DNA of 64,000 nt. Source: Agrobacterium vitis (lineage in GTDB: Bacteria > Pseudomonadota > Alphaproteobacteria > Rhizobiales > Rhizobiaceae). The stretch is from positions 3,481,001-3,545,000 of the forward strand of contig NZ_CP118259.1 in assembly GCF_013337045.2 (NCBI RefSeq), in the 5' to 3' direction. The notes below the pieces were generated by a model. That model saw nothing but the letters and a program-made list of their open reading frames with translations. It was not told the origin of the DNA and ran no database searches. The position numbers and the translations under genes are program-made. Shown piece after piece: positions 50,801 through 59,253 of the stretch (positions within the stretch are counted from its first letter, which is position 1; every line of letters begins with the position of its first letter).

Positions 50801-51014
50801 GGGCGACAAGGCAAAATCGGCACTGGATCTGGCGCATGAATCCATCGCGCAACTAACCCGCTTCGTTACCCTGCTGCAATCGGGCGAGCGCGGCTATGTC
50901 TCGCGGCTGATGCCAGCGATGATGAATGATTTCAGCGGCGACTACGATCATCTGGCCCGCGTCGCTGAATGGTCCACCGCTGAAGCGGCAGAGGAGAGCG
51001 GTGGCGATGACTGA
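47829..51014 (+). CDS. addB: Double-strand break repair protein AddB
   Basis: 1,061 residues. Second nuclease-helicase subunit of AddAB, the alphaproteobacterial counterpart of RecBCD. The N-terminus KVTILVPTRRAVRVLRAQF replaces a strict Walker A, VIVLPGLDKAMPDDQW and GGLNEGSWPG are typical, and a PD-(D/E)xK nuclease domain at the C-terminus has VELGEIDIRLTGIADRID and IIDYKTGLNPS. The ATG at 47829 follows the murU stop by 4 bp. Overlaps addA by 8 bp. Confidence 0.93.
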   Translation: MSSLQARIFTIPPDRPFLRLIAETLCDGRLAPGFRYDPADPLSLSKVTILVPTRRAVRVLRAQFVEVLGGQSAILPMIKPLGEAEDDASYFDAETPALLALNPPISTTVRLLELAQLILAWRNKLPDIVLSIHTETPLVAPASPADAVWLARALVELIDSVETEERDWADLDKLDARDFASWWQLTLAFLGIASAYWPARLEELNRSSPVLHRNALLRTERDRVGQLSDPHPVIVAGSTGSIPAASELIAAVARLPQGVIVLPGLDKAMPDDQWQSVGGEQPPGMPPEPTARTHPQYGLHRLLGRLGLTRDDVSVLEEAEPELADRSEILSRALSPAKATDQWTAWRQAFGDNRFQAAFADVALIEAANEREEAIAIAIALRLALERPGADGGESRAALITPDRNLARRVASEMARFGIEADDSAGTPFSATPQGTLLVLVLEAVLRPGDPVAIVSLLKHPLARFGLTDDGHREAADALEAIALRGGTGAIDIAALVPLFDEQVVAQFDDRHPPAWRRSFTDQTRQQARILAEAIAEAVEPLAGHVVAKPDGHHFTTRLSLREWAERTGQVLEAVARTDEGDLAPLWANEAGAVLARLLSEIMETDGQLSADGPQWIEIVAALTASESVKPKSLRHPRVFIFGALESRLQNVDTMILGGLNEGSWPGTTTNNPFLSRSMKTEMGLEPPERQIGQLAHDFEMANGTRHLIYCRALRQGSAPTVASRWLQRLLALGGKDFAEALKARGERYRHFADLLDKGADQAPAQRPQPKPPADLHPKTYSFSEVGRLRRDPYSIYARRILKLDPVEPFNSDPGASERGTLYHAIVEQFVARMPEKLGPDAEQLMSEIADTLFAEENLPPHIHVVWRKRFSEVGLAFIEWQRQRDPAKLVTEARAGVELGEIDIRLTGIADRIDIRAGHADIIDYKTGLNPSVSQARSLLDPQLALEAAALTMGAFKDVGRLNPDNLIYVRLRPGGRFKADQVNNELTGKGDKAKSALDLAHESIAQLTRFVTLLQSGERGYVSRLMPAMMNDFSGDYDHLARVAEWSTAEAAEESGGDD

Positions 51015-54000
51015 TCCGGACATGCTGCGCGATGGCGATGACCCCATTGACTGGACCACCCGGCAGCAATCGCTGGCCTCCGATCCGGCCCGGTCTGCCT
51101 GGGTCTCGGCCAATGCGGGGTCTGGCAAGACCCATGTGCTGACGCAGCGGGTGATTCGCCTGCTGCTGGCGGGTGCGCGACCCTCTTCGATTCTTTGCCT
51201 GACCTATACCAAGGCGGCGGCCTCTGAAATGTCGAACCGGGTGTTCGACCGGCTTGCCGAATGGGCGACCCTTCCCGACGAAGAGCTTGCCCGCCGTATC
51301 GAAACCATTGAACGCCAACCGCCTGACCGTATGAAGATTGCCGAGGCGCGACGGCTGTTTGCCCGCGCCCTGGAAACGCCGGGCGGCTTGAAAATCCAGA
51401 CCATCCACGCCTTTTGCGAGGCGCTGCTGCACCAGTTTCCGCTGGAAGCCAATGTGGCCGGGCATTTTTCGGTGCTGGACGACCGCGCCGCCTCGGTGCT
51501 TTTGGCCGATGCCCGCCGGTCGCTGCTGACGGCGACCGCTGCCGAAGACGATGCAAACCTCGCCGAAGCCTTTGCTGAAGTGTTGAGCCTTGGCGATGAA
51601 TTCGGGCTGGAAAACCTGCTGTCTGACATGGTTTCCAACCGCCATGCGGTACGCGGCTTTCTGGCGGTAGCCCGTCGAAAGGGCGGCGTGGAGAGTGCTT
51701 TGCGCAATGCCTTGGGCCTTCAGCCTGAAGAAACCGAGATATCGCTGGCCGAGGCCTATTGGCCGCTTCCCAGCCTCGCGGGGCCGCAGCTTTCCACCTA
51801 TATCGATCTGGCACTCACCAAGGGCGGTTCCCTTGTCCAAGGCGTCGCCCTGACGCTGGAGCGCGCCGTGCGCCAGCCTGATTCGCTCGTGCGGGCGCAA
51901 TTGCTGGAAGAGGCCTTTTACACGGGCTCCGACAAGCCGAAAGCCGACCGTTCGCTGATCGCCGCCGCCATGAACAAGGCGGCTCCTTATCTGTCGGAGG
52001 CGATTTTTGCGGCCCGCGACCATGTCGTCGCCTGCCGCGAACGCCTGCGGCTGCTTCGGCTGTTCAAGGCAACACGGGCGGCGCTAACGCTGGCCGAGCG
52101 GCTGGACCATGATTATGAAGAGTTGAAAAAGCGCAGCAGCCAACTGGATTTCGAGGATCTGATTGCCCGCACCGCCGAGCTTCTGACCCGCAGCACGGTT
52201 GGCCCCTGGGTGCATTACAAGCTGGATCAGGGCATCGACCATATTCTGGTCGATGAGGCGCAGGATACCAGCCCGGTACAATGGTCGGTGATCCGCTCGC
52301 TGCGCGAAGATTTTTTCTCCGGCCAGAGCGCCCGTCCGGTGCGCCGCACCTTCTTTGCTGTTGGTGATGAGAAGCAATCGATCTACTCCTTCCAAGGCGC
52401 AAAGCCGGAACGGTTTTCACAGGAAGCCCGAGAGACCGAACAGGAAGTGGCGCGTGGCGGCGAAAGCTTTAGCGCGGTGCGCCTGCCGCTATCCTTCCGC
52501 TCCACCAATGCCGTGTTGTCAGCCGTTGACCAGGTGTTTTCGGTTACCGAGAATGCCCGGGGCCTTTCGGCGGTTGCGGAACCAGTGGTGCATATGTCCA
52601 GCCGCATCGGCCATCCCGGCGCGGTCGAAGTCTGGGAAATGATCGCGCCGGAAGGCAGCGAAAGTGAAGAGGATTGGACCGCCCCCTTCGATGCAACGCC
52701 GGAAAATGCCCCTTCGGCCATGTTGGCGCGACGGATCGCCCAGCGGATCGAGATCATGCTGGCCCGCGAGACCATCGTGGAAAAGGGGGTTGAGCGGTCC
52801 ATAGAAGCAGGTGACATCCTCATTCTGGTGCGCAAGCGCGGCGCTTTCGTCAATGCGCTGACACGGGCCTTGAAGCGGCGCAGCAATATTCCGGTGGCTG
52901 GAGCCGACCGGTTGCGGCTGACCGGCCATATTGCCGTGCAGGATCTGCTGGCGCTGGGGCGGTTTGTGCTGTTCACCGCCGATGACCTGTCGCTGGCGGC
53001 GCTGCTGAAAAGCCCGTTGTTCAACCTGAGCGAAGACGATGTATTCGAAGTGGCAGCGCGGCGCGGTGAAATCTCTGTCTTTGCCGAGATTGCCCGGCTG
53101 GCGGAGGCCGGATCAGAAAAATGGCAGGTGGCCCTTGCCCGTTTGCACCGCTATGTGGCCTTGGCGCGGGATCTTCTGCCGCATGATTTCTATGGTCGGG
53201 TGCTTGGTCCCCTGGGGGGACGACGCGACTTTCTGGCTCGGCTTGGCAGCGAAGTCAGCGATATCATCGATGAATTCCTGACCTTTACCCTGTCCCATGA
53301 GCAGGCGGGCCTGCCGGGTCTGCAATCCTTCATCACCACGCTGGAGCAGGAAGCCCCGGAGGTAAAGCGCGAACAGGACAAGGAGCGCAGCGAGGTGCGC
53401 ATCATGACTGTTCATGCCTCCAAGGGGCTGGAAGCGCCAATCGTGTTTCTGGTCGATGATGGCTCCAAAGCCTTCAACCATACCCATCTACCAAAATTCC
53501 GGATGATCGACACCGAGACGCAGCCCCCGGAATGCCCGGTCTGGGTGTCGGTGAAAGCCGTTGATAATCCTCTGACCGCGCAGGATGTGGCAAAGCGAAA
53601 ACAGGCCATCGAGGAGGAATATCGACGCCTGCTCTATGTCGGCATGACGCGGGCTGCCGACCGGTTGGTGGTCTGTGGCTATCGAGGCAAGCAGGTGCAA
53701 ACCGAAATCTGGCACCAGATGGTCTGGTCCGCGCTGGAATTGGACACGGAGCGGTGCCGCAAGCAACGCTTTGGCGGGCCAGAGGGGGACTGGACCGGGC
53801 TGCTCTGGGAAAATGCCGTTGTTCCTGGCCGATTTGAGCGGCAGGAAAAACGCCGGGAAAAACCGGAGCTGGAAGGCTTGCCAGAGGCGTTGCTGCGCCC
53901 AGCGCCGCCACCGCCGCGTTTGCCTCGGCCTTTGAGCCCGTCCGGTGCCGGGATTGAGGTGAATGACGAGGACGGCGACCTGATGCTGCGCTCACCGCTG

Positions 54001-54555
54001 TTTAGCAAGGGTGAAGATGCAGGCCTTGCCCTGCAAAAGGGCCGATTGGTGCACCGGATGCTGCAAATGCTGCCGGGCCTGCCTGCCGATGAACGGATGG
54101 CCGCCGCCCGCCGTTATGGCGAGCGCGCCGCCCGGTTCTGGCCCGCCCATGAGCGTGTCCGCTTGGTGGACAGCGTTCTGGCTATTCTTGACCATCCTGC
54201 CTTGAGCGAGGTGTTTTCCAGTCATGCGCAGACGGAATTCTCGCTGATGGGCACCATCCGGCTTGGCGCAGAACAGCGCGCCGTCTCGGCGCGGGTGGAC
54301 CGGATGGCTGTCACGGACGAGAAAGTGATTCTGCTGGATTACAAGACCAACCGCCAGCCGCCGCGTCAGGAAAGTGAAGTGCCGCTATCCCATTCGGCCC
54401 AGCTTGCCATTTACCGCGAATTGCTGAAGCCGCTCTATCCGGGAAAAGTGATCGATTGCCTGCTGGTCTATACAGAAGGGCCGCATGTGGTGGCGCTGAC
54501 GGAGGCGGGGTTGCATGGCGCATTGCAGGAGCTTCAGACTTTTCAAAACACCTGA
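51007..54555 (+). CDS. addA: Double-strand break repair helicase-nuclease AddA
   Basis: 1,182 residues. UvrD-type helicase fused to a RecB-type nuclease. Walker A is VSANAGSGKTHVLTQR (around 35-42), Walker B is HILVDEAQDTSPVQW, and motif IV-VI blocks include LSFRSTNAVLSAV, IMTVHASKGLEAPIVFLVD and RLLYVGMTRAADRLVVCG. The C-terminal nuclease shows VSARVDRMAVTDEKVILLDY then KTNRQPP. Start at 51007 overlaps addB by 8 bp. In related genomes trxA follows addA; here malate synthase does. Confidence 0.95.
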   Translation: MTDPDMLRDGDDPIDWTTRQQSLASDPARSAWVSANAGSGKTHVLTQRVIRLLLAGARPSSILCLTYTKAAASEMSNRVFDRLAEWATLPDEELARRIETIERQPPDRMKIAEARRLFARALETPGGLKIQTIHAFCEALLHQFPLEANVAGHFSVLDDRAASVLLADARRSLLTATAAEDDANLAEAFAEVLSLGDEFGLENLLSDMVSNRHAVRGFLAVARRKGGVESALRNALGLQPEETEISLAEAYWPLPSLAGPQLSTYIDLALTKGGSLVQGVALTLERAVRQPDSLVRAQLLEEAFYTGSDKPKADRSLIAAAMNKAAPYLSEAIFAARDHVVACRERLRLLRLFKATRAALTLAERLDHDYEELKKRSSQLDFEDLIARTAELLTRSTVGPWVHYKLDQGIDHILVDEAQDTSPVQWSVIRSLREDFFSGQSARPVRRTFFAVGDEKQSIYSFQGAKPERFSQEARETEQEVARGGESFSAVRLPLSFRSTNAVLSAVDQVFSVTENARGLSAVAEPVVHMSSRIGHPGAVEVWEMIAPEGSESEEDWTAPFDATPENAPSAMLARRIAQRIEIMLARETIVEKGVERSIEAGDILILVRKRGAFVNALTRALKRRSNIPVAGADRLRLTGHIAVQDLLALGRFVLFTADDLSLAALLKSPLFNLSEDDVFEVAARRGEISVFAEIARLAEAGSEKWQVALARLHRYVALARDLLPHDFYGRVLGPLGGRRDFLARLGSEVSDIIDEFLTFTLSHEQAGLPGLQSFITTLEQEAPEVKREQDKERSEVRIMTVHASKGLEAPIVFLVDDGSKAFNHTHLPKFRMIDTETQPPECPVWVSVKAVDNPLTAQDVAKRKQAIEEEYRRLLYVGMTRAADRLVVCGYRGKQVQTEIWHQMVWSALELDTERCRKQRFGGPEGDWTGLLWENAVVPGRFERQEKRREKPELEGLPEALLRPAPPPPRLPRPLSPSGAGIEVNDEDGDLMLRSPLFSKGEDAGLALQKGRLVHRMLQMLPGLPADERMAAARRYGERAARFWPAHERVRLVDSVLAILDHPALSEVFSSHAQTEFSLMGTIRLGAEQRAVSARVDRMAVTDEKVILLDYKTNRQPPRQESEVPLSHSAQLAIYRELLKPLYPGKVIDCLLVYTEGPHVVALTEAGLHGALQELQTFQNT

Positions 54556-54797
54556 ACGATTGTGCCGATGTTAACGTCTTGCACGATGCTTTCAGGCGCA
54601 ACAAAAGGCTGATTTCCTGTTTTGCCCAAATTAGCATCGATATTTCAGATTTATGCCCGGTTGACAGTCAATCAAGAACGGGGATGGTAGCGTGGGCGGC
54701 GAAAGCGGCTGGTGACAGGGCTGGATGACGTCGGCGCATACTGCACCAGCGAACAGGCTTTGCCCCCTTGAAGAATGGATGACCGCAGGAGGTTGAA
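54556..54797. other. Intergenic region between addA and malate synthase
   Basis: 242 bp and the probable right junction of a large inversion. No transposase remnant and no copy of the IS ends were seen. It should hold the malate synthase promoter. Ends with AGGAGG just before the glcB ATG. Confidence 0.5.
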
Positions 54798-56978
54798 ATG
54801 GCGCGTGTTGAACAGTTTGGTCTGGCTATCGAGCAGGATCTCTATGATTTTCTGGTGAGCAAGGCCTTGCCGGGGACAGGCGTGGAGCCAGAGGCCTTCT
54901 TCCAGCATTTCTCCAGCCTCGTGCATGAGCTTGCGCCGAAGAATCGCGCCCTGCTGGCCAAGCGCGATGCCTTTCAGGCGCAGCTGGACAGCTGGTACAA
55001 GCAAAACGGCGCTCCTTCAGATCTTGCAGCTTACGAAGCTTTCCTGCGTGATATCGGCTATCTCCTGCCGGAAGGACCGGATTTTTCCGTGACGACCAGC
55101 AATGTCGATGCGGAAATCGCTTCGATTGCCGGGCCGCAGCTTGTCGTGCCTGTGATGAATGCCCGTTATGCCCTGAACGCCGCCAATGCGCGCTGGGGAT
55201 CGCTCTACGACGCGCTCTACGGAACGGATGCGATCTCCGAGGCCGACGGTGCCGAAAAGGGCAGGGGGTATAATCCCAAACGTGGCGAAAAGGTTATTGC
55301 CTGGGCGCGGGCTTTCCTCGATCAGTCCGTGCCGCTGGCGGGTGGACGCTGGGCAGATGTAGCAGGGCTGGCGCTGACTGACGGCTATCTCGATGTGACG
55401 CTGACTTCCGGCGACAAGACCGGATTGATGGACCCTTCGCAACTGGTGGGAACGTTCAGCGAAGACGGCAGCGTGACGTCCTATCTTCTGCGCCGAAACG
55501 GCCTGAATGTGGAAATCTGTATTGACGCCCAAGGTGCGATTGGCGCTGCCGATAAGGCGCATATCAACGATATCAGGCTGGAATCGGCGATTACCGCCAT
55601 CATGGACTGCGAGGATTCGGTTGCCGCCGTCGATGCGGAGGACAAGATCCTGGCCTATTCCAATTGGCTCGGCTTGATGAAGGGCGATCTGGAGGAAGTG
55701 GTTGCCAAGGGCGATCACGTCTTTACCCGTACGCTCAATCCCGATCTCGAATTCACCGGTCCGCAGGGCAAGCCCTATACCGTAGCCAGCCGGTCGCTGA
55801 TGTTGATTCGCAATGTCGGGCATCTGATGACCAATCCGGCCATTCTGGATCGCGATGGTACCGAGGTGCCGGAAGGCATTATGGACGCGATGGTGACCGC
55901 GCTGATCGCGCTGCATGATATCGGCCCGAACGGACGACGGAAAAATTCCCGCCAAGGCTCGATGTATGTGGTGAAGCCGAAAATGCATGGGCCGGAAGAA
56001 GTGGCTTTTGCCGTTGAAATCTTCACCCGTGTCGAACAGGCGCTGGGCATGGAACCCAATACGATCAAAATGGGCATTATGGACGAGGAGCGCCGCACGA
56101 CGGTTAACCTCAAGGAATGCATCCGCGCTGCCAAGGACCGGGTGGTGTTCATCAATACCGGCTTCCTTGACCGCACCGGCGATGAAATCCATACGTCGAT
56201 GGAAGCCGGGCCGATGATCCGCAAGGGCGATATGAAGCAGGCCGCCTGGATTGCGGCTTATGAAAACTGGAATGTCGATATCGGTCTGCAATGCGGCCTG
56301 TCCGGCCATGCGCAGATCGGCAAGGGCATGTGGGCCATGCCGGACCTGATGGCGGCGATGCTGGAACAGAAGATCGCCCATCCGAAAGCGGGCGCCAATA
56401 CCGCCTGGGTTCCCTCGCCAACGGCGGCAACGCTACATGCCACCCATTATCATCAGGTGGATGTCGCGGGCGTCCAGGCCGGGTTGAAAAGCCGGACACG
56501 GGCCAAGCTCTCCGATATTCTGTCGGTGCCGGTGGCCTCGCGCCCCAATTGGACGCCGGAAGAAATTCAGCGCGAGCTGGACAACAATGCGCAGGGCATC
56601 CTCGGTTATGTGGTGCGCTGGGTCGATCAGGGCGTCGGTTGCTCCAAGGTGCCGGACATCAACAATGTCGGCTTGATGGAAGACCGTGCGACCCTGCGCA
56701 TTTCCGCCCAGCACATGGCCAACTGGCTGCATCACGGCGTTGTCACCGAGGCTCAGGTTGTCGAAACGTTGAAACGGATGGCAGCCATCGTCGATAAGCA
56801 GAATGCGGGTGATTCGGCCTATTGCCCCATGGCTACCGATTTCGACAGTTCCATCGCTTTTCAGGCGGCACTTGATCTGGTGTTGAAGGGCAGGGAGCAG
56901 CCGAACGGTTATACCGAACCGGTTCTGCACCGTCGCCGGCTTGAGTTGAAGGCCACAGCAATTCCAGCAAAAGTGTGA
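54798..56978 (+). CDS. glcB: Malate synthase G
   Basis: 726 residues, the long G isoform. Condenses glyoxylate and acetyl-CoA to malate. [37 protein letters not shown] (metal Glu and Asp), [31 protein letters not shown] and [20 protein letters not shown] are family blocks. The ribosome site AGGAGG is strong. The last codons (ATAIPAKV and stop) lie within an intergenic hairpin repeat, so the natural C-terminus has been rewritten by that element. Confidence 0.96.
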   Translation: MARVEQFGLAIEQDLYDFLVSKALPGTGVEPEAFFQHFSSLVHELAPKNRALLAKRDAFQAQLDSWYKQNGAPSDLAAYEAFLRDIGYLLPEGPDFSVTTSNVDAEIASIAGPQLVVPVMNARYALNAANARWGSLYDALYGTDAISEADGAEKGRGYNPKRGEKVIAWARAFLDQSVPLAGGRWADVAGLALTDGYLDVTLTSGDKTGLMDPSQLVGTFSEDGSVTSYLLRRNGLNVEICIDAQGAIGAADKAHINDIRLESAITAIMDCEDSVAAVDAEDKILAYSNWLGLMKGDLEEVVAKGDHVFTRTLNPDLEFTGPQGKPYTVASRSLMLIRNVGHLMTNPAILDRDGTEVPEGIMDAMVTALIALHDIGPNGRRKNSRQGSMYVVKPKMHGPEEVAFAVEIFTRVEQALGMEPNTIKMGIMDEERRTTVNLKECIRAAKDRVVFINTGFLDRTGDEIHTSMEAGPMIRKGDMKQAAWIAAYENWNVDIGLQCGLSGHAQIGKGMWAMPDLMAAMLEQKIAHPKAGANTAWVPSPTAATLHATHYHQVDVAGVQAGLKSRTRAKLSDILSVPVASRPNWTPEEIQRELDNNAQGILGYVVRWVDQGVGCSKVPDINNVGLMEDRATLRISAQHMANWLHHGVVTEAQVVETLKRMAAIVDKQNAGDSAYCPMATDFDSSIAFQAALDLVLKGREQPNGYTEPVLHRRRLELKATAIPAKV

Positions 56979-57046
56979 AGCGGTTTTGCGTCCGGAATTG
57001 CGCCAGCAAGAGACCAATTCCAGCAAAAGTGTGAAACGGTTTTGGC
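56958..57046 (+). repeat. Rhizobial hairpin repeat, full copy plus partial copy, overlapping the glcB 3' end
   Basis: The full unit runs 56958-57001: outer arms GCAATTCC and GGAATTGC are 28 bp apart and enclose AGCAAAAGTG and GGTTTTGCGTCC. A partial copy follows at 57014-57046 with CAATTCCAGCAAAAGTGTGA. It has the same plan as 59113-59156. The unit supplies the last codons and stop of glcB. Confidence 0.75.
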
Positions 57047-57066
57047 GGTATAGACCTTAGCCAATG

Positions 57067-57082
57067 ATTTTCACGTGAAACA
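57067..57082. promoter_or_regulatory. parS: parS-like palindrome
   Basis: ATTTTCACGTGAAACA matches parS in 14 of 16 bases; centre and right arm are perfect. It is intergenic and abuts a terminator, as the sites near 13.24 and 34.7 kb also do. About 54 kb from the predicted origin. Confidence 0.5.
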
Positions 57083-57113
57083 AAAAGCCGCCGGATCGCT
57101 CCGGCGGCTTTTT
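57082..57113. terminator. Bidirectional terminator between glcB and the L,D-transpeptidase gene
   Basis: Stem GCCGCCGGA/TCCGGCGGC with a TCGC loop, A-run before and T-run after, between convergent genes. Confidence 0.88.
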
Positions 57114-57138
57114 GATAAAGGCTATCGATTGGCTGAAA

Positions 57139-57837
57139 TCAGGACTGCTGAACGATGACCTTGGTGGCCTTGCCCGGCAGGACGCGGCTGTAGAGGTCGA
57201 TGACATCCTGGTTGATCATGCGGATGCAGCCCGAAGAGGCGGCGGTGCCGATCGAAGCCCATTCCGGTGAACCGTGGATGCGGAACAGCGTATCCTGGCC
57301 CTTTTCGTTGAACAGATACATGGCGCGGGCGCCAAGCGGATTGCTGATGCTGGGGCCCATGCCGCCTTCGACATATTTGGCCACTTCCGGCTTGCGCACG
57401 GCCATTTCCTTCGGCGGATGCCAGGTTGGCCATTCCTGTTTCCAGGCGACATAGGCCTGACCCTGCCAGGCGAAGCCGTCCTTGCCGACGCCGATGCCGT
57501 AGCGGATCGCCTTGCCATTCGGCAGAACGTAATACAGGAAGCGTTCCTTGGTGTTGACGATGATCGTACCGGGCCGCTCTGTCGTGTCGAAAGCAATGAT
57601 CTGGCGGCGGAACTTCGGATTGACCTTTTGGATCGGAATACCAGGCAGCGCATAGCCGGCATCCGTAACAGGACCATAGGAATCATCGAAGATCTGTGCT
57701 GTTTCGACCGAGGCGGGGGCGACAACAGGTGCGGCCTCAGCGGTCTTTTTGCTGTCGGCTTCCGACGTGGTGGAGCAGCCAGTGATGGCGAGGGTGGAGA
57801 ATAGACCGAGCACGGTCAGTGCATTGCGGATTCGCAT
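57139..57837 (-). CDS. L,D-transpeptidase lipoprotein (YkuD domain)
   Basis: 232 residues. Lipoprotein signal with lipobox LAITGC (Cys21), so anchored to a membrane in the periplasm. The YkuD domain holds IIVNTKERFLYYVLPNGK and the catalytic motif with His188 (IHGSP) and Cys204 (ASSGCIRM). Such enzymes form 3-3 crosslinks or attach outer-membrane proteins to peptidoglycan; rhizobia carry many paralogues. Which reaction this one performs is not visible. Confidence 0.92.
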   Translation of the reverse strand: MRIRNALTVLGLFSTLAITGCSTTSEADSKKTAEAAPVVAPASVETAQIFDDSYGPVTDAGYALPGIPIQKVNPKFRRQIIAFDTTERPGTIIVNTKERFLYYVLPNGKAIRYGIGVGKDGFAWQGQAYVAWKQEWPTWHPPKEMAVRKPEVAKYVEGGMGPSISNPLGARAMYLFNEKGQDTLFRIHGSPEWASIGTAASSGCIRMINQDVIDLYSRVLPGKATKVIVQQS

Positions 57838-58013
57838 GGGAGGCTCATCGACTTTCGGGCGGGAAATGATCTGTGTTACCAGCTTTGATAGTGGTATATT
57901 TTTGATTACAGTGGAGTTTGCAAGGGAACAGAAGACCCATGCCGTCTCTGGCCTCGCAAATTGCTGAAGACTGGCTTTTTTGCAACAGACTTGAGGCTGG
58001 CAAAGAGAAGATT

Positions 58014-58499
58014 ATGACGATTCTTAGTATTTCCGTTAAGAATACATTAATCGACGGACGGCAGTCGGAGCGGGCCTTAATGATTCGCCGTGGCACGCAA
58101 TTGCTCCTCGACCAGATGCGCCATGCCGTGCTGCCGGAGCTTTCGCTGGCCAGCGGCCGCCGGGCCGACTTGATCAGCGTCTCGGATAAGGGTGAAATCT
58201 GGATTACCGAGATCAAATCCTCCATCGAGGATTTCCGGGTCGACCGCAAATGGCCGGACTATCGCCAGCATTGCGACCGGCTGTTTTTCGCCACGCTGCC
58301 CGATGTGCCCCAGGAGATTTTTCCGCAAGACTGCGGCCTGATCGTTTCAGACGGCTATGGCGCGCATCTGTTGCGCGATGCGCCGGAACACAGGCTTGCC
58401 CCCGCCACCCGCAAATCCGTGATGCTGGCCTTTTCGCGTACGGCTGCCCAGCGGTTGATGCGGGCCGAATGGGATGCCGCCCCGCAATTTCTGCCCTGA
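58014..58499 (+). CDS. mmcB: MmcB family DNA-repair protein
   Basis: 161 residues. PD-(D/E)xK-like core: ELSLASGRRADLISVSDKGE then IWITEIKSSIEDFRVDRKWP (the ExK element), followed by YRQHCDRLFFATLPDVPQE. MmcB was described in Caulobacter as a LexA-controlled, mitomycin C-induced repair factor. The ATG at 58014 fits the family start, with AGAGAAG seven bases upstream; an in-frame ATG at 57939 or earlier would add an unsupported tail. Divergent from the L,D-transpeptidase gene. Confidence 0.87.
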   Translation: MTILSISVKNTLIDGRQSERALMIRRGTQLLLDQMRHAVLPELSLASGRRADLISVSDKGEIWITEIKSSIEDFRVDRKWPDYRQHCDRLFFATLPDVPQEIFPQDCGLIVSDGYGAHLLRDAPEHRLAPATRKSVMLAFSRTAAQRLMRAEWDAAPQFLP

Positions 58500-58518
58500 T
58501 GATTTCGGCGCACGCTAG

Positions 58519-59094
58519 TTACTTTGGTGCGCGCTTGGCCAGAATGCGTTGCAGGGTGCGGCGGTGCATGTTCAGCCGCCTTGCGGTTTCCGAAACATTG
58601 CGTTCGCAGGCCTCGTAGACCCGCTGGATGTGTTCCCAGCGCACCCGGTCGGCAGACATCGGATTTTCCGGCACATCTGCCTTTTCGCCCGGACGCTGGG
58701 TCAGGGCGTTGAAGACATCGTCGGCATCGGCAGGTTTCGACAGATAATCCACCGCGCCCAGTTTGACGGCGGTGACGGCGGTGGCAATATTGCCGTAGCC
58801 GGTCAGCACGATAATCCGCGTGTCGGTTCGGCTTTCCCGAATGGCCTGGATCACATCAAGACCATTGCCATCGCCAAGCCGCAGGTCGACCACGGCATAT
58901 TTCGGTGCTGCGGTCTTGGCCTTGGCAATGCCTTCCGCCACAGAAGAGGCAATATCCACTTGAAAGCCACGGGTTTCCATGGCGCGGGCCAGCCGTCGCA
59001 GAAAAGGCTGGTCGTCATCGACTATCAACAAGGTGGCGTCCGGGCCGAGATCGGCAGCGCCGTCTTCGTGGGTGATCGGCATATCCTGGGTCAT
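58519..59094 (-). CDS. actR: Response regulator ActR (RegA/PrrA family)
   Basis: 191 residues. Receiver domain with LLIVDDDQPFLRRLARAM and Asp70 in YAVVDLRLGDGNGLDVI, then a proline-rich-type linker region and a C-terminal Fis-like HTH (EHIQRVYEACERNVSETARR, LNMHRRTLQRILAKRAPK). RegA-type regulators control redox, fixation and respiration genes; in Sinorhizobium ActR is needed for acid tolerance. Lies 159 bp after actS on the same strand, with a hairpin repeat between. Confidence 0.94.
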   Translation of the reverse strand: MTQDMPITHEDGAADLGPDATLLIVDDDQPFLRRLARAMETRGFQVDIASSVAEGIAKAKTAAPKYAVVDLRLGDGNGLDVIQAIRESRTDTRIIVLTGYGNIATAVTAVKLGAVDYLSKPADADDVFNALTQRPGEKADVPENPMSADRVRWEHIQRVYEACERNVSETARRLNMHRRTLQRILAKRAPK

Positions 59095-59112
59095 GTTCTC
59101 TTAATCCCTAGA

Positions 59113-59156
59113 GCATTTCCAGGAAAAGTGGAAACCGGTTTTCCGTCCGGAAATGC
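59113..59156 (+). repeat. Rhizobial hairpin repeat between actS and actR
   Basis: Outer arms GCATTTCC (59113-59120) and GGAAATGC (59149-59156), 28 bp apart, enclose AGGAAAAGTG and GGTTTTCCGTCC. Compared with the copy at 56958-57001, both an outer and an inner base pair are changed on both sides, so pairing is kept. Confidence 0.75.
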
Positions 59157-59253
59157 GTAAAAACGACGAGCTAGAGCGTTGCTGCGATTCCATGAAGAGC
59201 AGAGACACTCTAGTGTCCGCAGCGTTATTGCGCACTCGCCCCTGTCGGTAAAG

